From Candidatus Dechloromonas phosphoritropha (GTDB lineage: Bacteria > Pseudomonadota > Gammaproteobacteria > Burkholderiales > Rhodocyclaceae): a DNA stretch of 64,000 nt. A model generated the notes under the pieces. It did not search any database and was not told where the DNA came from. It saw nothing but the letters and a program-made list of their open reading frames with translations. Shown here in pieces: positions 34,627 to 45,560 of this stretch (positions are counted from its first letter, which is position 1; the number at the start of each line of letters is the position of its first letter). The stretch covers positions 1,426,001 through 1,490,000 of the forward strand of contig JADKGN010000004.1 of NCBI GenBank assembly GCA_016722705.1, read 5' to 3'. The translations under genes and the position numbers were made by a program.

Positions 34627-36806
34627 CCGCCGCGTCTTCCGCTGATGCTGGAAAGCAGAGATTGCAGGGCGTGCTGGGCGGTTTGGGCGGCTGCCGTCGC
34701 ATCCGTTAGTTGTGTTGTTGCTTGTGCGAGTGGAAGCACCTTTTCCGGCTCGAACGTATCGACGTAGCGCGGCAGATTGAGATTGAACTCGTTTTCCTCG
34801 ATCTCGCCACGATTGACCACGGTGAAGTAACGGCGCGCCTCTTCCTCATCGCCACAGATGCGCAATAGATCGGCGGCGGCTTCGCGCAGGTGCGTGGTCT
34901 CGCGCTCGGCGGCAAGCTTCACTTCCTGCTCGCGGGCATCACGCTCCTCCTTGAGCTTGCCCAGTTCCTTGACCGCCTTGGTGACTTGCTTGTGTCGTGC
35001 CTTGATGGCGTCGATCAGTTTCTTGCGCGCCGCTTCGAACTCCGTTTTCGCCGTGGCGCGCCGTCCCGCCAGCGCCGACTTTTCAGCACGGCCGGCAGCC
35101 GCGATTTCGTTTTCGATGCGCGCGACCTCGGCCTGCAAGGGGGTCAGCGGATGGAAATAGGGATGCTCGGGCGAGATGGCGTCTTTCACGGCCGGCAGCT
35201 TCAAATCCAGCGCGTCCAGGGTTGCCTGTTCGGCTTCCAGCCGCGACAAGGGCTCCAGCACCGGGCCGTAGGCATCCTCGATGTCCGCCAACCGGGTATC
35301 GCGCTGCACCTCGACTTCGCGGATCAATTGCGCTTCATGCTCGGCCACCCGACGACGGGCGGCTTTGAGATCGCCAAAGGCGCGCCAAGGCACGAGAATG
35401 CGCATCAGGTCCGAGGGGCGCAGCAGGTTCTGCGGATTGCCCTTCTGGAAATGGCGCGAGGCCCAGATCATCAGGATCTTGTCCCTGCGCGCCGCCGCCT
35501 TGGCTTTGTTGAGCAGGACGAGGCAGCCGGGCACGTTGTTGCCATAGAACAGCTTGCCCGGCAGCACGATGATGGCTTCGATCAGGTCCGCCTCGATGAA
35601 GCCGCGCCGGATGACGTATTCGGCATCGGCCTTCTGGTTCTGGCCATCCTCGGCTTCGGTCTGCGCGGGCTGCCCGCGGAACAGCACGCCCTGCGACATG
35701 ACGACCATGCCCTGACCACCGACGCCAGTTTCAGGATCAGCATCCTTCAGGGATTTGACGATCTGCTGCAACCAGGCCCAGTCGCCATTGCTGGTCGGCG
35801 GCATGCCGAATGACAGTCGGCCGAACTTGTCGCCCGCCGCCACGGTGTCATAGCCCCAGTCCTCCAGCGAAAACGGCGGGTTCATGATGACGCGGTCAAA
35901 CTGTTTGAGGCGGTTGTCGGCGGTGAGGTGGCGCGGGTCGCGCAGGCTGTCACCCTGCTTGTGCTCCCACACCGGGATGCCGTGCAGGATCATGTTGATA
36001 CGCGAGATGTTGTAGGTGACGACGTTGGATTCCTGGCCGTGCAACTGCAACTGGCGCACATCGCCGCCGTGCTGGTTCACATGGCGGATGCACTGCAAGA
36101 GCAGGCCCCCAGAACCGCTGGCCCAGTCGCAGATCGATAGACCGGCCTTGGGTTGCAGCACTTCGGCCATGAGGAAACCGACCTCGGCCGGGGTGTAGAA
36201 CTCGCCGCTGGACTTGCCCGCCTTGCTGGCGAAGTTGCGGATTAGGTATTCGTAGGCGTCGCCGAACAGGTCGTCGGAAACGTGGGCGCGGTCGAAGGTC
36301 TGGCTGCCGAAGTGATTGATCAGGTTGACCAGTTTGTCGCGTGGCAATTCGTCCTGCTTGTTGAAGTCGATCTTGCCAGTGAGGATGCCGTCGAAGTTGT
36401 TTTGCCGGTGGGCATTGGCGCGCTCGATGGCGAGCATGGCGTCGTTGAGCGCCTGGCCGAGCTGGCCCTTGGCGGTGCGCGCCACGGTGTTCCACGCAGC
36501 CGCATCAGGCACGATGAAGTGGTGGTTTTGCGGGTCGCGGGCCAGTAACTGCGCTTGTTCCATTGGCATGCCGGCGTTTGCCAGGGTCACCGCATGGGTG
36601 CGAACTTCTTCATCGAAGTAGTCGCTGATGCGTTTGTAGAACAGCAGCGCGAAGACATAGCCGCGAAATTCGGAATGGTCGGCGTTGCCGCGCAGGATAT
36701 TGGCGGCGGTGTCGAGATAGCTTTCGAACTCGCCTTGCGTCATGCGCCGCGTCGGGCGGATGACGATGGGTGATTGGAGGGTGCCGAGGAGTTGGTCGAG
36801 GTTCAT
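34620..36806 (-). CDS. hsdM: Type I restriction enzyme, methyltransferase subunit
   Basis: 728 residues, longer than classic HsdM (about 500). SGEFYTPAEVG near residue 200, SAM-binding ICDWASGSGG near residue 225, and catalytic NPPF at 309-312 indicate N6-adenine methylation. From about residue 480 a long charged coiled coil follows (EAARKKLIDAIKARHKQVTKAVKELG...), which explains the extra length. It is first of the hsdM-S-R set, 45 bp after the AbiEii gene. Confidence 0.94.
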   Translation of the reverse strand: MNLDQLLGTLQSPIVIRPTRRMTQGEFESYLDTAANILRGNADHSEFRGYVFALLFYKRISDYFDEEVRTHAVTLANAGMPMEQAQLLARDPQNHHFIVPDAAAWNTVARTAKGQLGQALNDAMLAIERANAHRQNNFDGILTGKIDFNKQDELPRDKLVNLINHFGSQTFDRAHVSDDLFGDAYEYLIRNFASKAGKSSGEFYTPAEVGFLMAEVLQPKAGLSICDWASGSGGLLLQCIRHVNQHGGDVRQLQLHGQESNVVTYNISRINMILHGIPVWEHKQGDSLRDPRHLTADNRLKQFDRVIMNPPFSLEDWGYDTVAAGDKFGRLSFGMPPTSNGDWAWLQQIVKSLKDADPETGVGGQGMVVMSQGVLFRGQPAQTEAEDGQNQKADAEYVIRRGFIEADLIEAIIVLPGKLFYGNNVPGCLVLLNKAKAAARRDKILMIWASRHFQKGNPQNLLRPSDLMRILVPWRAFGDLKAARRRVAEHEAQLIREVEVQRDTRLADIEDAYGPVLEPLSRLEAEQATLDALDLKLPAVKDAISPEHPYFHPLTPLQAEVARIENEIAAAGRAEKSALAGRRATAKTEFEAARKKLIDAIKARHKQVTKAVKELGKLKEERDAREQEVKLAAERETTHLREAAADLLRICGDEEEARRYFTVVNRGEIEENEFNLNLPRYVDTFEPEKVLPLAQATTQLTDATAAAQTAQHALQSLLSSISGRRGGC

Positions 36807-36851
36807 TGGTTATAAGTTCTGGAAGTCAGTGGCCGGACGGGTTTCGATTGT

Positions 36852-38093
36852 TCACTTGTGGAAGCCGACGCGGCCGGGCATAACAGCCAGCGGCCCCGAG
36901 GCGGTCAATTCGACGGCAAAGCGCGGATGGAAGGCTTGGCGCGTGACGGTGGCCGACCGGATGCGATCGAGGCGGTAGCTCCGCGATTCGCCTGAATTTG
37001 TCTTGACCCCGAAGAGCAACAGATCGCCAGCACTCGTGCGCCGCACCGAGTAGGGTTCGATGGTCGGGGCGCTGCGTTCGCCGTTCTCCCTGGTGTAGTC
37101 GATCTGCACACACAGATGATTCGCCGCCGCAAAGCGGATTGTCTCTAGCGAGCCGGCCTGGGCGCCCCAGGCTTGCACCATGGCAGGCGGCCGCCAGCCG
37201 TTATCGATTGCCGTGCGGCCGGAGGGGATTGCTGCCAATACCGGCGCAGCGGCCTGCTCGTTCAACCAGTCGAAGACCGCAGGAAGCTCCTGCCAGAACT
37301 CGTCGAACGGAGGGCAGACAGGAAGCTGATGGGCGAGCATCTGCTCCCACTCCACTTCGATGGCCACACGCTCTGGGCGGTCGGTGAGCGCGGCATAGGT
37401 CGGGACCGGAATACCCTTGAACTCGCACTTGCGCGCCAGCGTGCTGCGTACGAGCGCGCGATCGGGCTGCAGGTCTTGCCGGCGATACAGATGAACGACG
37501 TCGTAGAGGTCACGCGGACGCTGACGTTCGGCCAGGGCGCGCATCTTCTCGGCGAACACTTCCTCGAAGGAGTAGCTCAGGACGTGAATGCCGCCCTCCG
37601 GAAGATCGCTGTGGGGGTGGTGGACCGGCCTCTGCACTGGCGAGAGGACAAGCACTTCATCGGTCGCCAGATCCAGCTTGATGCGCGGTGGATCGCCGGC
37701 ACGACCAAGGGGGCCGCGATATCCGACGCGACCCTGCGCCGACGTGCTGCCGCGCGGATTGGTGAAGACTTCGAACTTGCGCGCCTCGGGCGGGAGCTGC
37801 AGGCCGCAGGCGTCGTAGACCCAATCGCTGATCTCCGCGAACACTTCGGCGAGGAATGTTTCGTCGAGGTGCTCGGCATCCTGCAAGGTGAAGTCGAGGT
37901 CTTCGGAAAAACGGTAGGTCTCGAAATAGCACTTCTTCAGGCAGGTGCCGCCCTTGAACACCCAACGCGGACCAATGACCGGGTGCGCGGCGATACCGGC
38001 GAGGAACCAGCCGAGCGCGTAGTCCTTCTCGACGACATGCGCCTGAAGCTGAAGCTCGGCGGCGAGCGCCATGATTTCCTGCTTGGGGATCAT
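36852..38093 (-). CDS. AbiEii-type nucleotidyltransferase toxin with C-terminal WYL-like domain
   Basis: 413 residues. The N-terminal part has the AbiEii/MNT nucleotidyltransferase motifs: WVFKGGTCLKK near residue 45 and RFSEDLDF (DxD equivalent) near residue 61, then FAEKMRALAERQRPRDLYDV near residue 190. The last 90 residues (LETIRFAAANHLCVQIDY..., EPYSVRRTSAGDLLLFGVKT) resemble a WYL ligand-sensing domain with DLLLFG in place of WYL. AbiEii toxins nucleotidylate tRNA or other targets during phage infection. The ATGA overlap with the antitoxin gene ties expression together. Confidence 0.85.
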   Translation of the reverse strand: MIPKQEIMALAAELQLQAHVVEKDYALGWFLAGIAAHPVIGPRWVFKGGTCLKKCYFETYRFSEDLDFTLQDAEHLDETFLAEVFAEISDWVYDACGLQLPPEARKFEVFTNPRGSTSAQGRVGYRGPLGRAGDPPRIKLDLATDEVLVLSPVQRPVHHPHSDLPEGGIHVLSYSFEEVFAEKMRALAERQRPRDLYDVVHLYRRQDLQPDRALVRSTLARKCEFKGIPVPTYAALTDRPERVAIEVEWEQMLAHQLPVCPPFDEFWQELPAVFDWLNEQAAAPVLAAIPSGRTAIDNGWRPPAMVQAWGAQAGSLETIRFAAANHLCVQIDYTRENGERSAPTIEPYSVRRTSAGDLLLFGVKTNSGESRSYRLDRIRSATVTRQAFHPRFAVELTASGPLAVMPGRVGFHK

Positions 38094-38899
38094 GGCCTGG
38101 CCTCGCGCAGTTCACTTGCCGGCACCCAGACGCGCCAGGTGGTTATCAGACGATCGGCCGGCAATGCCGGATCGAGCTTGGCGTAGCCAGCGGAGAGATT
38201 TTCGCGGCAGGCCTCGATCAGTGCCGTCTGGTCCGAATGATCTCGTTGTAGCAGGAACCCCAGGCGTTTGTGGATGGCGCCAATGCCGAGCTTCTTCGCG
38301 TAGTCGGCGAGTTTGGGCACTTCTTTGGACTGCTCGCGCAGCAGCGTCGCCAGCATTTCCGTTACGTGGCGGATGCCGCCGCCTAGCGCCGGATTGGCCA
38401 GCATGTCGATCAGCGTGCGGGCGGGATCGGAAACTTGCACGCGTGTGCCGCCGCGCCAGACGCTCTTGAGACCAACGAATCGAGCGGCCGGTGTGGTGTG
38501 AAGTTCGAAGCGCGCCTTACGCAGCAATGGTTGGCGGTTGCGCGGACGCATCGTAGTCATCACGCAGAGCGAGCCGAAAATCTGTTCGGTGAGGCCCCAA
38601 TGCTCCGCTGCAGACCAACCGCCGATGTAGCAGGGCGAATACATGGCGGCTGCGGCGGTCCAAGAATCATCGAGCGCGATATCGGACGACTCGGCCTCGA
38701 TGGGGACTGGCACGTAGGCGCCCCTGCGAACACGCGCCAACCATCCCGCACGCGCCCACGCGGCTAGCTTGTGCGCGGCAACTGCCGGTGTCAGTCCGAG
38801 TATCACCGCGGCCTCGCTAGGCGTTACGATTGATGGACTATCGCGTAGCAGCCGACTGAGTTGGCTTCGAGAGGTAGCGCTTAAACCTACGGGCTTCAT
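38090..38899 (-). CDS. AbiEi-type antitoxin/transcriptional repressor
   Basis: 269 residues. N-terminal winged helix (RDSPSIVTPSEAAVILGLTP, RRGAYVPVP), then the AbiEi C-terminal fold (YIGGWSAAEHWGLTEQIF, VSDPARTLIDMLANP). In the AbiE family this protein represses its own promoter and neutralises the toxin. It is first of the leftward defence operon, 4-bp overlap with the toxin gene. Start ATG 38899. Confidence 0.85.
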   Translation of the reverse strand: MKPVGLSATSRSQLSRLLRDSPSIVTPSEAAVILGLTPAVAAHKLAAWARAGWLARVRRGAYVPVPIEAESSDIALDDSWTAAAAMYSPCYIGGWSAAEHWGLTEQIFGSLCVMTTMRPRNRQPLLRKARFELHTTPAARFVGLKSVWRGGTRVQVSDPARTLIDMLANPALGGGIRHVTEMLATLLREQSKEVPKLADYAKKLGIGAIHKRLGFLLQRDHSDQTALIEACRENLSAGYAKLDPALPADRLITTWRVWVPASELREARP

Positions 38900-39219
38900 G
38901 GCTATATTTTAGATGCAGTAATGTTTGATGTGTGTATGTATTGTCGCTCACAATATAGCTTAATTTGGCTGCGGCAGCGCTATGACGAATTTGACTGCGC
39001 GTCGAAACTAACTGTCCTACTGGTCGTAACCGAAGGGTACACGACGGTCGTTTTATTGCTGTTTGCGGTCATTTCAACCAAAGGGACGAGTGACCGCAAA
39101 GGCCGATCAACAGACTGTGGTCATTGGCGACTCGTCGGCCTTATGTAGCGCTCGACATAAAACCAATGTGGAGACCTTGAAAACTCGTATCGATTGGCCC
39201 AGTGCTAACTCCAATAACA
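38900..39219. other. AT-richer gap between defence operon and tRNA-Gly
   Basis: No gene supported (a 75-codon rightward frame from 38921 has no ribosome binding site or recognisable features). It must contain the leftward promoter of the AbiE-Hsd operon: TATATT at 38905-38910 and a TATTGT.../...CAATATA inverted pair near 38940-38956 are candidate operator elements. Base composition is lower in GC than the core genes on either side. Confidence 0.4.
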
Positions 39220-39248
39220 AAAGCCCACCTTAAAATCTGGTGGGCTTT
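39220..39248 (-). terminator. Terminator downstream of tRNA-Gly
   Basis: A perfect 10-bp stem AAAGCCCACC/GGTGGGCTTT with a 9-nt loop. Reading leftward it ends in TTTTG. It lies 87 bp beyond the tRNA 3' end. Confidence 0.8.
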
Positions 39249-39335
39249 GCCGTGCCAAGAATAGCGACACGATATCGTTGCAACAACTCCAAAATTATGT
39301 TTCCAGCCTCACGTGACATACATGCGTGAGGAATG

Positions 39336-39409
39336 TGGAGCGGGCGATGAGAATCGAACTCACGGCACAAGCTTGGGAAGCTTGGGTATTACCATTATAC
39401 GACGCCCGC
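39336..39409 (-). tRNA. tRNA-Gly (CCC)
   Basis: 74 nt including encoded CCA. Acceptor GCGGGCG/CGCCCGC; anticodon stem CAAGC/GCTTG with loop TTCCCAA, giving anticodon CCC; T arm GAGTTCGATTCTC. Its 3' end faces the defence island. Confidence 0.95.
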
Positions 39410-39452
39410 TCTTGGGCTGGAGCCTGTATTCTAAGCGCAGCGGCTATTCTGT

Positions 39453-39944
39453 TCAATCCTCGATCAAGGCGCGATATTGTCCCGCATGGAAAACAAGCGG
39501 CGCCATTCCCGATGCCTCGCTGAATCTTTCAACACGGCCGACGAAGATGGTGTGGTCGCCGCCGGGATGAGCGGCTTCGTTGGTGACTTCGAAACTGGCG
39601 CAGCAGCCCGGCAGCAGCGGTACACCAGCGGCGCCGGGATGCCAGTGCAATCCGACGAAGCGGTCGACCGGCCACGTGGCGAAGCGGTTGGATAGATCGA
39701 GCTGGCCAGCCGCCAGAACGTTGATAGCGTGGTGGCTGGCATGGCGGAAGGCGGCGAGGTTGTGCGAGGTATTGTCAAGGCACCAGAGCACTAGCGGCGG
39801 ATTCAACGACACCGCCGAAAACGAATTGACCGTCAGCCCGATCGGATGCCCGTCCGGATCGATCGCCGTGACGATGGTCACCCCGGTCGCGAAACATCCC
39901 AGAGCGTTGCGCAAGCTGCGGCTGCCATCGTCATTCTCGATCAT
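39453..39944 (-). CDS. Flavin reductase-domain protein
   Basis: 163 residues. ATG 39944 (MIENDDGSRSLRNALG) fits the family start CFATGVTIVTA; the frame is open further upstream, over mutY, but that part is antisense shadow. TVNSFSAVSLNPPLVLWCL binds FMN, and LPGCCASFEV plus GDHTIFVGRVE close the barrel. It reduces flavin with NAD(P)H, perhaps for a partner monooxygenase not seen here. Confidence 0.88.
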   Translation of the reverse strand: MIENDDGSRSLRNALGCFATGVTIVTAIDPDGHPIGLTVNSFSAVSLNPPLVLWCLDNTSHNLAAFRHASHHAINVLAAGQLDLSNRFATWPVDRFVGLHWHPGAAGVPLLPGCCASFEVTNEAAHPGGDHTIFVGRVERFSEASGMAPLVFHAGQYRALIED

Positions 39945-40007
39945 CAAGTAGTGCCGGCGGAAAAACGTCCTATTATCCGTGCTCCGCATCCGCGCGTCGA
40001 GGCTGAT

Positions 40008-41045
40008 TTGTCCGCCATTCCCGATTTTGCCGAACGCCTGGTCGCCTGGCAGAAGGCCGCTGGGCGCCACGACCTGCCGTGGCAGGACACACGCGACCCA
40101 TACCGGATCTGGCTTTCCGAAATCATGTTGCAGCAGACCCAGGTCGCCACGGTGATTCCGTACTTCCAGCGCTTCCTGGCACGCTTTCCCACCCTTCAGG
40201 CGCTGGCCGAGACGTCGCCCGATGTCGTCAGCGAGCACTGGGCGGGACTCGGCTACTACGCCCGGGCGCGCAACCTGCATCGCTGCGCACGGCGGATTGT
40301 CGCGGTCTACGCCGAAAAATTCCCCGAATCCGTCGCCGAGCTGAGCGCCCTGCCCGGCATTGGCCGGTCGACGGCGGCGGCGATTGCCGTCTTCGCCTTT
40401 GGTGGTCGCGCCGCCATTCTCGACGGCAACGTGAAGCGCGTCCTGTGTCGCCATTTCGGCGTGGAAGGCTTTTCGGGCCTGGCTGCGGTGGATCGTGAAT
40501 TGTGGATTCTCGCCGAGCGCCTGCTGCCGGAAAGTGACACTGAAGCCTACACGCAGGGCCTGATGGATCTCGGCGCCACGGTGTGCACGCGCAGCCGTCC
40601 TCGCTGTGGCGACTGTCCGCTGTACGGATCGTGCCTGGCGCGGCGGGAAGGCCGCCAGGGCGAATTACCGACGCCGCGCCCACGGGTGAAGCTCCCCGAA
40701 CGCCGCGCCACCTTCGTGCTGATCAGTGATGGCCAGCGCCTACTGCTCGAGCGGCGTCCGCCAAGCGGGTTGTGGGGCGGACTGCTGGTTCCGCCCGAGG
40801 GTCAAACGGCGGCAGTGCTCGCGCGCCTCGGACTGGTCGTCGAGCGCCAGCAGCCCCTGGCACCGGTCAGGCATGCCTTTACCCATTTCCGGCTGACGCT
40901 CGAGCCGGTGTTCTGTCTCGTCCAACCCCAGTCTGGCGTTGGCGAGCGGGGGCTGACCTGGTTGCCGCTCGGAGCAGCCGCAACGGCCGGTGTCCCGGCG
41001 CCGATCAGGAAGCTGATCGAGCGGATGGCGAGCAATACAGGCTGA
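40008..41045 (+). CDS. mutY: Adenine DNA glycosylase MutY
   Basis: 345 residues from TTG 40008 (LSAIPDFAERLVAWQ); GTG 39951 would extend it by 19. DLPWQ then SEIMLQQTQV near residue 48, helix-hairpin-helix ALPGIGRSTAAAI near residue 117, catalytic aspartate in ILDGNVKRVL, and the 4Fe-4S cysteines C-x6-C-x2-C-x5-C (CTRSRPRCGDCPLYGSC). The C-terminal NUDIX-like domain recognises 8-oxoG. It removes A mispaired with 8-oxoG. Confidence 0.94.
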   Translation: MSAIPDFAERLVAWQKAAGRHDLPWQDTRDPYRIWLSEIMLQQTQVATVIPYFQRFLARFPTLQALAETSPDVVSEHWAGLGYYARARNLHRCARRIVAVYAEKFPESVAELSALPGIGRSTAAAIAVFAFGGRAAILDGNVKRVLCRHFGVEGFSGLAAVDRELWILAERLLPESDTEAYTQGLMDLGATVCTRSRPRCGDCPLYGSCLARREGRQGELPTPRPRVKLPERRATFVLISDGQRLLLERRPPSGLWGGLLVPPEGQTAAVLARLGLVVERQQPLAPVRHAFTHFRLTLEPVFCLVQPQSGVGERGLTWLPLGAAATAGVPAPIRKLIERMASNTG

Positions 41046-41048
41046 CGG

Positions 41049-41675
41049 TCAAGGTGTTGTGGGTGCGCTCGCGGCCGCCTTGGCATTCGCCTTTTCGACC
41101 TGGGCGGCGACCCGCGCCTCATGGTCAGCTTGCTTCCGGCGCAGGCGTTCGGCGTCCTCGGCCTTGCGCTGGGCCCCCTCCTCGGCTTTGCGCGCCTTGC
41201 TTGCGCGCGTGGCCGCCTCGGTCGCCTCGGCTTCCGCGCGCGCCGCCGCTGTTTCGGTCGCGCGCGCCCGTAATCCGGCCTCGCGCGTGGGCATTTCTGT
41301 CGCCCACCTCACCTCGCGCGCGCTGAACTGTTCCTTCTTGACCTGGCGCTCGATCGCCTTGCCCTCGTTTTCCAGGCGTCGGGCATCCTTCACCGTTTCA
41401 CGATATTCCTCGTGAGCTTCGTCCAGGCAACGGTTGACCAGGAACTTCCGGTAGCAGCTCGTTGATTTCTCGTCCAGGAGTTTTTCCGCCGCCGCCTTGC
41501 TCGTCGCGGAGTCACGCTGCAATTCGGCGGCACGCTCGAGGCGCTGTTCCCAGTCGACCTCTTGTGCGGTTGGCGGTGCCTGGTCGGCGCTCCAGGCGAC
41601 ACCAACCATCATCCCACCGAGAAGCAGGCAGGCGGCTTTCAACGAACGAACAGGGAGCAAGGGGCCTCGGTACAT
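41049..41675 (-). CDS. Exported coiled-coil protein, unknown function
   Basis: 208 residues from ATG 41675. Signal peptide LKAACLLLGGMMVGVAWSA; then almost entirely charged helix, increasingly Ala/Glu/Arg/Lys-rich (ATETAAARAEAEATEAATRA). Two cysteines near residue 72 (SCYRKFLVNRCLDEAHEE) are a conserved-looking patch. Longer versions of this frame upstream are antisense to the ABC-F gene. Probably periplasmic; no function assigned. Confidence 0.75.
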   Translation of the reverse strand: MYRGPLLPVRSLKAACLLLGGMMVGVAWSADQAPPTAQEVDWEQRLERAAELQRDSATSKAAAEKLLDEKSTSCYRKFLVNRCLDEAHEEYRETVKDARRLENEGKAIERQVKKEQFSAREVRWATEMPTREAGLRARATETAAARAEAEATEAATRASKARKAEEGAQRKAEDAERLRRKQADHEARVAAQVEKANAKAAASAPTTP

Positions 41676-41747
41676 GAAGGAACGACCATTATGAAGGGTG
41701 ACCAGGTGGGCGGATTTTAGCAGCAGGCAGCTATAATCGGCGGCCTC

Positions 41748-43655
<1,908 letters not shown>

Positions 43656-43982
43656 AGCCGAGCGACCGATAAAGGCCCGCGACATGGCACGATCAACCCG
43701 GCGCTTCTGTGCCCAGTACCGGCGCCGAGGAGGCACCCTTTTCCCGTGTCGCTCTCGTCCGCGCCCGCAGCGCCCCCGAGAATGCCTCACGGTGAGCAGT
43801 GGCACACGAGATACGGGCGGATCGCCGCCGACTCGGTCATTTTTCTTGCGCCGTCCACAAATGCCTGAACCCTCCCCTGGGCTTCAGGGCAAGGTATTGG
43901 TCGGACAGGCAGGTGCGGGCCTGTTCGCCAGGATTCCGAGGGGCTATCATGCGAGCTTACAAACCTTGCCAATATAAAAGTC
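43656..43982. other. 327-bp gap, no gene seen
   Basis: GC-rich sequence between the ABC-F gene and the small lipoprotein gene. No homologous coding sequence was recognised. A promoter for the lipoprotein is likely near 43945-43980 (TTACAAACC...TATAAAAG), but not precise. Confidence 0.3.
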
Positions 43983-44210
43983 ATGCGCTTCTCTGCCCCT
44001 CCAGCTCTTTTGCTTTGCTCGCTGCTCGCTGCCTGTGCCACCAGCCCTGACGCGTTGATCAACCGGGAAATCGAGCAGTCCGGTCCCCTCAAGGTCCATC
44101 CTGGGCTGGTCGAAAAGTCCGGGCCAGCCAGTCCGACACAGGCACCGGCCGCGACTGCGGAAGACGCCAAGGCCACACCGGTTGAACAAGGGTCGACCGA
44201 TTCTCGTTAA
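43983..44210 (+). CDS. Small lipoprotein
   Basis: 75 residues. Signal peptide MRFSAPPALLLCSLLAAC with lipobox LAAC (Cys 18). The mature part is proline/alanine-rich and probably disordered. No family recognised; likely outer-membrane anchored. Confidence 0.65.
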   Translation: MRFSAPPALLLCSLLAACATSPDALINREIEQSGPLKVHPGLVEKSGPASPTQAPAATAEDAKATPVEQGSTDSR

Positions 44211-44332
44211 CTGGCTGTGACCGGCGCGCAAGCGCGACAATTTGGGAGAGGTCGATTGTGGCTTTCTAGCCGGTCAACCGCGGTATCGTAAGAATCCGCT
44301 GGCAGCTTGACGGCCGGGAATCGGAGCGCGGA

Positions 44333-44509
44333 TCACCTGATGTCACAGGACTGCTGGCGCAGTGAGGCAATCCACTCGGCAAAGGAAATTTTCCGTACCT
44401 CGGGCTTGTGACGCTCTACAGTATGTCGGCGCTCGCTCCATCCGGCCGGCGGCCCCTTTTCCTCGTTGCGGCGATCCTTGCCTGAGCGCTTGTTCTTCGC
44501 AAACCTCAT
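44333..44509 (-). CDS. Small basic conserved-type protein (58 residues)
   Basis: ATG 44509 (MRFAKNKRSGKDRRNEEKG) has GAGG 9 nt upstream; an in-frame ATG at 44521 would add 4 residues. Highly basic first half, then ISFAEWIASL. Similar short proteins are frequent in betaproteobacteria; function unknown. Confidence 0.6.
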   Translation of the reverse strand: MRFAKNKRSGKDRRNEEKGPPAGWSERRHTVERHKPEVRKISFAEWIASLRQQSCDIR

Positions 44510-44521
44510 TACATACCTCAT

Positions 44522-44938
44522 TTATGTGCGCCAACCAGCTCGTGCCGTCAAGGTATCGCCATGGCTTGAGTTGACTATCGCGCCACCCCCAAGGAGCGAC
44601 AGTGTAGGATTTCACGCTGTACGATCGGTCGAGCCAGTGCTTTGAACCGCGCGTGAAAAGGCCGTCGCGCAAGATCAACGAGTCCTGGGTTCTGGACAGT
44701 CCAGGCCCGATGGACGATCGGGTTCCCACGTGCGGACCGAGGTAACGCGGGGAGCCTGGCGACAATCTCCGGCCGCCTTCTTTTCGTTCGCTTTCGTGTA
44801 GTGAGGCGCGGAAATCCCCGGCCGCCCCGCAAACGTGGAACCGTTTCATCGCCGCGGTCAACACCCAAAACAGCCCGAAAACCACCTCTCATAAGTTAGA
44901 ATCGCGCCTTTCCGAATACGCCCGCTGGGAGCCCGACC
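44522..44938. other. 417-bp gap upstream of thrH, no gene supported
   Basis: Several open frames exist on the minus strand but none has a good start, family motif or consistent codon use. A TATGAG/TTAGAAT region near 44888-44902 may hold the thrH promoter (ATAAGTTAGAAT resembles a -10 element). Confidence 0.3.
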
Positions 44939-45550
44939 GTGCACATCGTCTGCCTGGACCTCGAAGGGGTCCTCGTCCCCGAAATCTGGATCGAATTCTC
45001 CAAGCGCGCGGGCATTCCCGAACTCAAGCGCACGACCCGCGACGAGCCGGATTACGACAAGCTGATGACCTACCGCCTGAACATCCTGCGCGAGCACAAG
45101 CTTGGCTTGCCGGATATCCAGAAGGTGATCGCCGAAATGGGCCCGATGGACGGTGCCCGCGCCTTTCTCGACAAGCTGCGCGAGGATTACCAGGTCGTCA
45201 TCCTGTCCGACACCTTTTACGAGTTCGCCCACCCGCTGATGCGCCAGCTCGGCTGGCCGACGCTGTTCTGCCATTCGCTACAGGCCGACCAGGATGGCAT
45301 GCTGGTCGCCTACCAGTTGCGCATGCCGGACCAGAAGCGCGAAGCGGTCAAGCGCTTCAAGGAACTGAACTTCACCATCGTCGCCGCCGGCGATTCTTAC
45401 AACGACACGGCGATGCTCGGCGAGGCTCACGGCGGCATCCTGTTCCATCCGCCGGAAAGCGTCATCCGTGAGTTTCCGCAATACCCGGTAGTGCTCAATT
45501 ACGACGACATGCGCCGCGAAATCGATAAAGCTTTCGCCAAAGTCGCCTGA
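44939..45550 (+). CDS. thrH: Bifunctional phosphoserine phosphatase/homoserine phosphotransferase
   Basis: 203 residues, HAD fold. GTG start 44939 with GGGAG upstream; CLDLEGVLVPEIW carries the first HAD motif (DxEG, as in ThrH), VILSDTFYEFA the second, and AAGDSYNDTAMLGEA the metal motif. ThrH dephosphorylates phosphoserine and can pass phosphate to homoserine. Confidence 0.92.
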   Translation: MHIVCLDLEGVLVPEIWIEFSKRAGIPELKRTTRDEPDYDKLMTYRLNILREHKLGLPDIQKVIAEMGPMDGARAFLDKLREDYQVVILSDTFYEFAHPLMRQLGWPTLFCHSLQADQDGMLVAYQLRMPDQKREAVKRFKELNFTIVAAGDSYNDTAMLGEAHGGILFHPPESVIREFPQYPVVLNYDDMRREIDKAFAKVA

Positions 45551-45560
45551 CTCCACAAAC

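Noticed and set aside
39300..39409. attL/attR duplication of the tRNA-Gly 3' end around the defence island
   Set aside because: No matching copy was seen near 28.9-29.5 kb by eye; kept only as an open question.
39846..40007. Longer mutY N-terminus
   Set aside because: The extra residues overlap the divergent flavin reductase gene and do not match the MutY family start.
44343..44885. Minus-strand frame of 180 codons before thrH
   Set aside because: Overlaps the better-supported small basic gene, has no ribosome binding site and no recognisable motif.
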